DNA of 64,000 nt from Sphingobacteriales bacterium. GTDB lineage: Bacteria > Bacteroidota > Bacteroidia > Chitinophagales > Chitinophagaceae. Positions 18,156 through 25,208 of the stretch are shown one piece after another. The notes below the pieces were generated by a model. That model worked only from the letters and a program-made list of their open reading frames with translations, did not search any database and was not told where the DNA came from. A program made the position numbers and the translations under genes. The stretch is taken from positions 1-64,000 of the forward strand of contig JACPOD010000013.1 in the NCBI GenBank assembly GCA_016185185.1, given 5' to 3'. Every line of letters starts with the position of its first letter. The first letter of the stretch is position 1.

Positions 18156-19214
18156 ATGCACAGCATTTTAGTTATTGATGATAACAATGATATCAGGGAA
18201 AATACGGCTGAAATACTTTCTTTGGCCGGGTATAAAACTTATACAGGCGAAAATGGTAAACGGGGAGTTGAAATTGCAATTAAAGAAAAACCCTCTATCA
18301 TCATTTGTGATATTATGATGCCGGAGCTGGATGGTTATGGTGTGTTGCATCTCTTAAAAAAGAATCCGGAGACAGAAAATATTCCTTTTATTTTCTTGAC
18401 CGCTAAAACGGAAAGAACCGATTTCCGTAAGGGCATGGAAATGGGGGCGGATGATTATATCACCAAACCTTTTGATGACCTTGAATTGCTGCGGGCCATT
18501 GAAATACGTTTACGTAAACTGGATATTCTTCAAAATAAATATTCTCCCGGTGAGCAGGGCGCTAATGAGTTTATGAAAGAGTTGAAAGGGCATGGGCTAA
18601 TTAATATGCAGCTGGAAAATTATGATTCAGAAGAATTATCAAAAAAGCAAACGTTGTATACCGAAGGTAAAAGGCCCAAATATCTTTATTACTTGAAGAA
18701 GGGGAAAATAAAAACCTTTAAGGTACATGATGATGGGAAAGAATATATAACCAATCTTTACAGCGAAGGTGATTTTATCGGTTACCTCGCTTTGCTGGAA
18801 AGCCGCAGTTATGATGATACTTCCGAAGTGCTGGAAGAAGCAGAAGTGGTAATGGTGCCCAGCGATGATTTTTTAAATGCGGTGTATAATGATATGGCCA
18901 TTGCCGGTAAATTCATCCGCCTTATTGCCAATGATGTAAAAGAAAAGGAAGAAAGGTTACTGCATCTTGCTTATGATTCATTAAGAAAAAGGGTGGCCAA
19001 AGCATTAGTGGACATCAATGCAAAATTCAATAAGGACAGAGCCGATAATAAATCCATTGATATTTCCAGGGAAGATATTGCCCAATACATAGGTACGGCA
19101 ACCGAATCTTTAATAAGAACTCTCAGTGATTTTAAATCGGAAAAACTGATTGAGATTAAAGAGGGGAAGATAAAGATTATTAACCTGGAGAAGTTGAGCA
19201 GTTTGTTATATTAG
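18156..19214 (+). CDS. Response regulator with cNMP-binding-like and Crp/Fnr HTH output
   Basis: A 352-aa fusion. Residues 1-125 are a receiver (DDN acidic pair, phospho-Asp in ICDIMMPELDG, Lys in ITKPFDD). Residues about 150-260 are a Crp-like beta-roll (YLKKGKIKTFKVHDDG, YSEGDFIGYLALLE), and about 270-350 a Crp winged helix (SREDIAQYIGTATESLIRTL). The recognition helix has Glu and Arg at the FNR positions (ATESLIR against FNR TVETISR) and lacks the CRP-specific Arg, which suggests a TTGAT-type half-site. No Cys cluster is present, so it is not an FNR-type oxygen sensor. It probably takes its signal from the kinase and is the best candidate for binding the four FNR-like boxes. Confidence 0.88.
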   Translation: MHSILVIDDNNDIRENTAEILSLAGYKTYTGENGKRGVEIAIKEKPSIIICDIMMPELDGYGVLHLLKKNPETENIPFIFLTAKTERTDFRKGMEMGADDYITKPFDDLELLRAIEIRLRKLDILQNKYSPGEQGANEFMKELKGHGLINMQLENYDSEELSKKQTLYTEGKRPKYLYYLKKGKIKTFKVHDDGKEYITNLYSEGDFIGYLALLESRSYDDTSEVLEEAEVVMVPSDDFLNAVYNDMAIAGKFIRLIANDVKEKEERLLHLAYDSLRKRVAKALVDINAKFNKDRADNKSIDISREDIAQYIGTATESLIRTLSDFKSEKLIEIKEGKIKIINLEKLSSLLY

Positions 19215-19335
19215 TTGCTGGTTACAGGTTACTGGTTGTTCATTAGGGTTAACAGGTTTCAAAAGTTCAACAGGTTTTATAAGTTTTAGAACGTTACATC
19301 CTGTATTACCAATTGCAAACTGAGGACTGCCAACT

Positions 19336-19755
19336 TCAATCCGGCTGGTCCCGGTTTAAATCAAAATCACTTTTTGATTCTTCTTTTGGTTTACCCGTGG
19401 TTATTTCTTTGCCGTGTTCGTTTTGTTGTTTCAGGGTCCAGTTATCGGTCATAGTGGTTTCTAACCAAAGGTTACCACTTTTACGGAAGATCTGGATGGT
19501 AAGCCCAAACTTATCCATAAAAGTATTTTCCAACTCTTTTACTTTGGTATTATCTGAAATTTCTATTTCAGCCGCTTCTTTCTTTTTCCATATTTCCCCA
19601 ATGGTGCTGCTGGCCGGCAACAATTTGTTTAAGGCATACATTTTTTCCACTACAGTTCCGTTACGAAAGAACTCCATTTTTAAAAAGGGAAACAGGTTAT
19701 TAAAGGCAAACTGCAAATCCCTTACCGACATGGTATCTTTTATCAGTAATTTCAT
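19336..19755 (-). CDS. Uncharacterised 139-aa protein with its own FNR-box promoter
   Basis: I do not recognise a family. Start MKLLIKDTMSVRDLQFAFN (19755) is chosen over the ORF start at 19848, because the latter lies in the FNR box. No signal peptide or helix is visible, so it is probably cytoplasmic. Residues 1-105 look like a compact alpha/beta domain (FLKMEFFR, IEISDNTKVKELENTFMDKFGL, LWLETTMTDNWTL) and the last 30 are Lys/Glu/Asp-rich and likely disordered. It follows ric but is transcribed from a separate promoter with the best -7 (TAATTTTG) of the four. That places it in the low-oxygen/N2O regulon. Confidence 0.75.
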   Translation of the reverse strand: MKLLIKDTMSVRDLQFAFNNLFPFLKMEFFRNGTVVEKMYALNKLLPASSTIGEIWKKKEAAEIEISDNTKVKELENTFMDKFGLTIQIFRKSGNLWLETTMTDNWTLKQQNEHGKEITTGKPKEESKSDFDLNRDQPD

Positions 19756-19782
19756 AATATACTTCCCCCACAGGGTTGTAAA

Positions 19783-19848
19783 CAAAATTATCTTCCTGCC
19801 CTGCCTGTTCAACTGATATATACTAACAAGCGTACTGATTTTTATCAA
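19783..19848 (-). promoter_or_regulatory. FNR-like activator site and -7 element of the 139-aa gene
   Basis: On the minus strand the box is TTGATAAAAATCAG (19835-19848) and the -7 is TAATTTTG (19783-19790), a perfect TAnnTTTG. A TTG lies 19 bp further upstream at the -33 position. Box centre to -7 end is 58.5 bp. It lies between the ric stop and the downstream gene. Confidence 0.78.
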
Positions 19849-19868
19849 TTAACCGTTTTGCTGCCCAA

Positions 19869-20603
19869 TCAATTTCCCACGGTTTGTTTTAAGCGTTCCA
19901 TCAAATCAACAGCTTTTGGAAAGAGTAAATAATTTTCTAAATGCACATGCTGGTGCAGGTCGGCTTCAAAAGCCTGCAACGAGGCAAAACTTAAACGGTA
20001 AGTGGTGCAGGCATCAGACGGCGGGGTGTAGTTATTGGTCAATATTCTTATTTCTTCCATCAGTTCACCGGCATGTTCGTGTTCCTGTTCCATCATACTT
20101 ATTGGAGCCGTGATATAAGTGAGGTTGCGGCCAATAGCATGGGCTCCTTCTTTTTCCAGTGCTTCTAATTCTTTTATTCTTGGAAACAGCACTAATTCTT
20201 CTTTCTTCATGTGATGCTCCATCTCTTCTTTTACTTCATGAAAAAGGCTGAATACTTTCAGTATTTCAGGATGCCGTTCGCCATGTTTGGAAGCCACTCT
20301 TTGCAGCCAGGCAAATAATTGTGGTAATTCATTTAGTACATAGGCGTGATGGGTGTTAACGATATAATCAATCAATGCAGAAACACTATACTTATCAAAA
20401 TCAACAACAGGATTACCACCGGCTATCACTTCTTCCAGCACAGCTACTACTTCATCTACCGGTACATGTGTTTCTTCACAGGCTTGTTGCAGGGAACGTT
20501 TTCCTTTGCAGCAAAAATCAAGATGGTATTTTTCAAATACAGAAGCGGTGCGGAAATTGGATTTAACGATTTTTGCTAAGCTTTCATTTGCCAAGTTGTT
20601 CAT
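19869..20603 (-). CDS. ric: Iron-sulfur cluster repair di-iron protein (Ric/YtfE/ScdA)
   Basis: Ric proteins repair Fe-S clusters damaged by NO or oxidants. The 244-aa protein has the N-terminal DUF542 domain with YHLDFCCKGKRSLQQACEE (conserved Cys pair) and a hemerythrin-like domain with His/Glu ligands in VNTHHAYVLNELP, KHGERHPE, EMEHHMKKEELVLFPR, EQEHEHAGELMEEI and HQHVHLENYLLFPK. Its placement after nosY on the same strand links it to nitrogen-oxide respiration. Confidence 0.95.
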   Translation of the reverse strand: MNNLANESLAKIVKSNFRTASVFEKYHLDFCCKGKRSLQQACEETHVPVDEVVAVLEEVIAGGNPVVDFDKYSVSALIDYIVNTHHAYVLNELPQLFAWLQRVASKHGERHPEILKVFSLFHEVKEEMEHHMKKEELVLFPRIKELEALEKEGAHAIGRNLTYITAPISMMEQEHEHAGELMEEIRILTNNYTPPSDACTTYRLSFASLQAFEADLHQHVHLENYLLFPKAVDLMERLKQTVGN

Positions 20604-20621
20604 ACAATATTTTTTTAGTGA

Positions 20622-21389
20622 TTATAAATCTTTCTTTTTAAAATAGCGGACGGCTACCCATACGGGAATTATTATCCATAGTAGCATTACGCTGGTAACT
20701 AAGGCCATACCGGCTGTGCTGCCAAAGAAATCTTTGTATAAAGCGCCGGTATAACCCATCAGTGCACTTACATCCATTTTTAACATGATGAAAATGCGGC
20801 CAAGGTCAAGCGGGTTAAGGAAGGAGAGTGCCAATGTTACTTTTTCCAATGGGTAATCGCTAAAGCCAAACAGGATTAATAAAATCAGCCCATCATATAT
20901 CAGTGCAAAATAAAACCATACTAATAATACCGAACCAATACCTCTTGCTTTATCCCTTGCTTTAACAGAAACGGCAAAAGCCAGTGAAGTAAATATCATG
21001 GTTAATGCAAGCCCTGTCAGTATCATAGTAATTCCGGTATCGGTAGGAGAGAAGATTAACACAGGAATACCGGCGCCAATTAAAAAAGCTGCTAATAAAG
21101 AAACAGTGACACCTGCATATTCTGCTATGATGATGCGGGTGCGGCTCATTGGTTGCGATAACATCAGCTCAATAAATTCATAAGAATTGTAATAATGAAT
21201 GGTGCTGAATACCAGGCTGATTAATGGTAATACAATCAAAATGATATTCAGTAAACTTAATAACGCTTTGCCGCTGTTTTCTTCCATACGAAACATGCTG
21301 AAAGAAACTGTCAGTAAAAAGAGCGTGTAAGCAATTACAATTTTACTTCTTACAATATCATATAAAATATAACGGGTGAGCTTTAACAT
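20622..21389 (-). CDS. nosY: ABC transporter permease NosY
   Basis: A 255-aa permease with about six helices, typical of the ABC-2 family. NosY pairs with NosF and the periplasmic NosD in the maturation of the copper-sulfide centre of N2O reductase. Motif ELMLSQPMSRTRIIIAEYAG is typical of ABC-2 permeases. It follows nosF by three bases and is followed by ric after 18 bp. Confidence 0.9.
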   Translation of the reverse strand: MLKLTRYILYDIVRSKIVIAYTLFLLTVSFSMFRMEENSGKALLSLLNIILIVLPLISLVFSTIHYYNSYEFIELMLSQPMSRTRIIIAEYAGVTVSLLAAFLIGAGIPVLIFSPTDTGITMILTGLALTMIFTSLAFAVSVKARDKARGIGSVLLVWFYFALIYDGLILLILFGFSDYPLEKVTLALSFLNPLDLGRIFIMLKMDVSALMGYTGALYKDFFGSTAGMALVTSVMLLWIIIPVWVAVRYFKKKDL

Positions 21390-21392
21390 GAT

Positions 21393-22160
21393 TTAAATTA
21401 TTTTATCGCCTGCACTTACATGAAATACTTTATCTATCCAGTTGTTACCCGGTTGTTCGCCTTTCATAATCCGGGCAATGGCCTTGCTTATTTTTATTTC
21501 GCCTGTTTCTTCCTGTAAGGTTTCTGCTTCTTTCAGGAAGATGAGTTTACCTTCCTGCATATACATTACATGTGTAGTGAATTCTTCTAAATCACTTAAT
21601 ATATGTGAGGTGATGAGGATAAGTTTGTTTTTCTTTTTCTCTGCAATGATTTTCTCTTTCAGTATTTCAGAAGATAAAGGGTCAAGACCGGCAGTTGGCT
21701 CATCTAAAATCAAAATATCCGGGTTAAAAAGAAACGCCAGGGCGGCACTTACTTTTTGCCTCGTACCACCACTGAGCGTACGCATGGGTTTTTCGAATAT
21801 TTTTTCCAGTTCATATTTTTTTAATAGCTCTTCATCCAGCACCCTGTCTTTTGCGTTGCGGATATCCTTCATCATGGTAAATAGTTGACCAATCTTCATG
21901 TTATCAGGATAGCGGCCAATCTGCGGCATATATCCAATATTACTGCGGTAGGAAGGATCTCCGTTAATTTGTATGTTGTTTACAAATATTTTCCCGCTGT
22001 CTGCTTTTATCATTCCTAATATAGACTTAATCAAAGTTGTTTTGCCTGAGCCGTTAGGTCCAATCAATGAAACAACCTGTCCACTATTGAAGATGGCATT
22101 GATATCATCCAGTGCCCGGAGTTTTTTGAATCGCTTGCTGATGTGTTCAATACGAATCAT
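21393..22160 (-). CDS. nosF: ABC transporter ATP-binding protein NosF
   Basis: A 255-aa ATPase. Walker A GPNGSGKTTLIKS, signature TLSGGTRQKVSAA, Walker B LILDEPTAGLDP and the switch His in LITSHILSD are present. NosF energises the NosDFY complex that builds the CuZ site of NosZ. It overlaps nosD by four bases and nosY follows after three, so the three are tightly coupled. Confidence 0.93.
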   Translation of the reverse strand: MIRIEHISKRFKKLRALDDINAIFNSGQVVSLIGPNGSGKTTLIKSILGMIKADSGKIFVNNIQINGDPSYRSNIGYMPQIGRYPDNMKIGQLFTMMKDIRNAKDRVLDEELLKKYELEKIFEKPMRTLSGGTRQKVSAALAFLFNPDILILDEPTAGLDPLSSEILKEKIIAEKKKNKLILITSHILSDLEEFTTHVMYMQEGKLIFLKEAETLQEETGEIKISKAIARIMKGEQPGNNWIDKVFHVSAGDKII

Positions 22161-23383
22161 AATGTAAACGCTTTTATAGATGGTTTTGTGTCTGCTAAGT
22201 TTTCCGGTGTTAAGCTGGGTATAGCTTTCTCTGCTTTGTCTAATAAGGAAACAATAAAGCTTCTGAGTAAAATCAAAGTGCTGGGATTTTGCTCACTAAT
22301 CATACTGTACATGCTTACGGGATGATATGGAATATCTCCTTTCCCATCTTTATTCATATCATAGCCTTCGTATTTATCCCAGTAGTTATTATCAAAGTTG
22401 TTAAGTACTAAGGAACCGTTTGTTCCTACATCAAAACTGTTTTGAATAAAATTATTTTCGTGGAAATTATTATCGTTACAGCTGGCTTGTATTTTAACAG
22501 CCCAGCCGTTTTCTTTAAAAATGTTTTTGTTGATTTCAATGCGGCTGGTTCCTTCCAGGTGAAGGGCTACTGTGTTTTTAAAAAATGTATTGCCGCTTAT
22601 ATAACTGTCGCTGATATCTTTTAGTAAAATGCCGTAAGCAGAGGGGCCCCAGTTTTGTTCAAAATGGTTGCCCTGCATAGTAACTTTATTAGAATACATT
22701 ACTGCTACGCCGGCGCCATTATTTTTAAAAGTGTTGGATTGATAAACATCATCATTAGAGAACATAAAGTGAATGCCATAGCGAATATTTAATTCGCTAA
22801 AATTATTTCTGACGGTAGTGAAGGTTACAAACTCGAAGTAAATACCATCACGGTGTCCCTGGATATGATTGTTTTCAATTAAAGCATGATTGCTTTTCCA
22901 GAGATGAATGCCATTACCTGTTAACTGTTCGGATTTTGGACTGCCTTTTATAGTGTTGTTGCGTACAACTGCATATGAAGTATTGGAAAGATGAATGGCA
23001 AAGTAAGCGTTAATGATAGTGTTGTTTTCAATAGTTACATTATTGGCATCAATTACTTTAATGGAAGCATAATCATTCATGGCAGAATAGCCGGAATATT
23101 GGAAGCTGATTCCTTTAATGGTGATGTTGTTTCCGCTTACGGTAAATATTTCGTATTTATTATCTCCGTCGAGTACAGGATTGCTTTGCCCGATGATAGT
23201 GATTGTTTTTTGAATGATGATGTTGCCTTCTTTATACAATCCTTTTGTGATAATAATAGTATCGCCATCTTTAGCTGAAGCAATTGCTTTTTTTATCGAG
23301 ACTGCCGGGCTGGTTGTAATAGTGCGGGAATAGCAGTTATATGCAGATAATAGAAATAACAATATGGTAATTCTCCTTTTCAA
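22157..23383 (-). CDS. nosD: Nitrous oxide reductase maturation protein NosD
   Basis: NosD is an exported right-handed beta-helix protein that supplies copper/sulfur to NosZ. The 408-aa protein has a signal peptide (ITILLFLLSAYNCYS), an opening SIKKAIASAKDGDTIIITKG and ladder repeats with NNxI-type turns (ENNTIINAYFAIHLSN, RNNTIKG). The C-terminal NNYWDKYEGYDMNKDGKGDIPY is a NosD hallmark. Followed by nosF with a four-base overlap. Confidence 0.94.
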   Translation of the reverse strand: MKRRITILLFLLSAYNCYSRTITTSPAVSIKKAIASAKDGDTIIITKGLYKEGNIIIQKTITIIGQSNPVLDGDNKYEIFTVSGNNITIKGISFQYSGYSAMNDYASIKVIDANNVTIENNTIINAYFAIHLSNTSYAVVRNNTIKGSPKSEQLTGNGIHLWKSNHALIENNHIQGHRDGIYFEFVTFTTVRNNFSELNIRYGIHFMFSNDDVYQSNTFKNNGAGVAVMYSNKVTMQGNHFEQNWGPSAYGILLKDISDSYISGNTFFKNTVALHLEGTSRIEINKNIFKENGWAVKIQASCNDNNFHENNFIQNSFDVGTNGSLVLNNFDNNYWDKYEGYDMNKDGKGDIPYHPVSMYSMISEQNPSTLILLRSFIVSLLDKAEKAIPSLTPENLADTKPSIKAFTL

Positions 23384-23462
23384 AATATTTGGTTTCTTGT
23401 TTTAAAGCAGGTGAATAAAGTTGGTTTTGTTGGTTTCTTCATTCATCAGGCGGCAAACTGTT

Positions 23463-24482
23463 CTATTGCAGTTTACTGTACACTTCATCCCAATGCATCA
23501 CTTTGCCATTACCATCACTGTTCATTTTATATGCTTCGGCCTGTGAAGCGAAAGCTGCTGCATTGCTGTTCATTGGTGTTTTAAGGGCAGTGCTTACAAA
23601 AAAATGAGCTTTATCCGCTTCAATAAAATCGTTTGCTTTATTATAATTAAGAAATATTTTTTTGCTGATGTCTTTTTCATCTATACTGCCAGACTTTAAA
23701 AATCGAACCATACAGATGACATCATCAAACATATACACTTTGCCTTTTTTAGTAACTACTTCGCCACCAAATTTTGAGTCAACAAAACCCATTTTGCAAG
23801 TGTAACAATCATCTTTACCTAAGGTAATAGGGTGCGGATTAACGGAGCAGGAACTAACTAAAAGCATCAAACCTGCAATAGCAGCTGTTGCTGTTGAAAC
23901 GGGTAATTTCTTTTTTGCTTTATACCAGGCAATAAAAAATATTAAAAAAGCAATAATACCGGATATAACCACAATCCATCCACCAATATCGGGAGTTGAA
24001 TAAGCATCAAAGTTTAATAAACGTTTATGACCAAGTAACGGAGGCTGATAACCCATGCCTGGTACTTTGATTGGAGCATCGGGATTGAGGTTATGGCCAT
24101 AGTTGTATCCCCATTTCCAGAAATCATACATAGCCAATGCACCGCCAATAATGGAAAGCAACAAGTAAGTAACTAATATTTTCCTGTTACCGGTTATTGC
24201 GGCCATAAGACCTACCACAATAAAGAAGCCAACAATGTAAATGAGATATGAAAATTCTGGAAACATTTCAACGCTGATATGTTTCATTCCAATGTAGTGG
24301 TTTAGGCCATTAATGATGTCTACATCACCGGTTAACTTAGTTAACCATATTTTCATGGTCAGCCCTTCTGGATATTGCGGTGCAAACAAATCAATACGCC
24401 ACACTGGTACGAAATAAGTTCCTAGTAAGGCAAGTGAAGCAAAGGCCATCAGTATCCTCGATGTAGTACTAAGCTTTTTCAT
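23463..24482 (-). CDS. nosL: Four-helix membrane domain fused to NosL copper chaperone
   Basis: A 339-aa fusion. Residues 1-200 hold about four helices and a periplasmic loop (VWRIDLFAPQYPEGLTM, HKRLLNFDAYSTPDIGGW). Residues about 205-339 form a NosL domain with SCSVNPHP, the metal-binding motif DDCYTCKMGFVD and GKVYMFDDVICMVRFL. NosL is normally a small lipoprotein that delivers Cu(I) to apo-NosZ. Here the would-be lipobox Cys follows a hydrophobic helix (AAIAGLMLLVSSC), so the chaperone may be tethered rather than lipidated. Confidence 0.88.
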   Translation of the reverse strand: MKKLSTTSRILMAFASLALLGTYFVPVWRIDLFAPQYPEGLTMKIWLTKLTGDVDIINGLNHYIGMKHISVEMFPEFSYLIYIVGFFIVVGLMAAITGNRKILVTYLLLSIIGGALAMYDFWKWGYNYGHNLNPDAPIKVPGMGYQPPLLGHKRLLNFDAYSTPDIGGWIVVISGIIAFLIFFIAWYKAKKKLPVSTATAAIAGLMLLVSSCSVNPHPITLGKDDCYTCKMGFVDSKFGGEVVTKKGKVYMFDDVICMVRFLKSGSIDEKDISKKIFLNYNKANDFIEADKAHFFVSTALKTPMNSNAAAFASQAEAYKMNSDGNGKVMHWDEVYSKLQ

Positions 24483-24582
24483 TTTAATTTTTTATAACAC
24501 TGATTGAAGGAGCCTACACGAATGAGATTTGCAGTTGTTGAATTTTAATTCGTGCCATTCATGTAATCTGTTTAATCAGTGC

Positions 24583-25149
24583 TTATTTTTTTGCAGGGGG
24601 GGGTAATAATACGCCGTCAATTACATGAATGATACCATTGCTGGCTGGAATTGATGCTACCACAGTTGTTGTACCATTTACCATTACTTTTCCATCTTTC
24701 ACACTTAAAGTAATGTTGTCTCCATTGGCCATATTAATTACCTGTCCGTCCTGCATATTCTCTGCTTTATATACTGCCACTGCTACGTGGTATTGTAATA
24801 TATTTTGCAGGTCTGCTTTTTTATCATCTTTCATCAAGCCATCTACTGTACCGGCAGGCAGTTTATCAAATGCTGCGTTGGTTGGAGCAAACACGGTAAA
24901 CGGACCAGCGTTTGAAAGTGATGTTACCAGTTCAGCTTGTTTTAACGCAGCCACTAATGTGGTATGGTCTTTTGAACCTACTGCAATTTTTACAATATCT
25001 TTTTGTGATTCATCATCTTTTACTGCTTCTTGTCCACCAGCAGCAGGAGCGGTTGTGTTATCTGTTGTTTTGGTTTCAGTGGGGGCATTATTACAGGAAA
25101 ACATTGATATCATTAACAATAATGCAAACAGTTTATTCAACTTTTTCAT
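24583..25149 (-). CDS. Fasciclin-domain lipoprotein within the nos cluster
   Basis: A 188-aa lipoprotein: signal LLMISMFSC then a Thr/Ala/Gln-rich linker and one fasciclin (FAS1) domain (about 50-186) with TLVAALKQAELVTSL, GPFTVFAPTNAAFDKLP, ILQYHV and SNGIIHVIDGVLLPP. FAS1 domains are usually adhesive; a role in N2O reduction is not established. It lies 59 bp after nosZ, separated by a hairpin, so it may be expressed at a different level. A C8 run just before the stop reads in frame. Confidence 0.9.
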   Translation of the reverse strand: MKKLNKLFALLLMISMFSCNNAPTETKTTDNTTAPAAGGQEAVKDDESQKDIVKIAVGSKDHTTLVAALKQAELVTSLSNAGPFTVFAPTNAAFDKLPAGTVDGLMKDDKKADLQNILQYHVAVAVYKAENMQDGQVINMANGDNITLSVKDGKVMVNGTTTVVASIPASNGIIHVIDGVLLPPPAKK

Positions 25150-25170
25150 AACAATCGTTTTAGTATGATA

Positions 25171-25200
25171 AAGGCAACTCCTTTTAACAGGAGCTGCCTT
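25171..25200 (-). terminator. Intercistronic hairpin between nosZ and the fasciclin gene
   Basis: AAGGCAACTCCT pairs with AGGAGCTGCCTT (one mismatch, six-base loop). On the minus strand only a weak T stretch follows, so it may be a leaky terminator or an mRNA-stabilising structure at the nosZ 3' end. Confidence 0.5.
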
Positions 25201-25208
25201 TGATTTTT

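Noticed and set aside
24583-24610. G8 run before the fasciclin stop as a frameshift
   Set aside because: The eight bases read in frame as PPP-AKK and the stop follows naturally; no evidence for a shift.
24629-25168. 179-aa plus-strand ORF
   Set aside because: Opposite-strand shadow of the fasciclin gene; no domain and no promoter.
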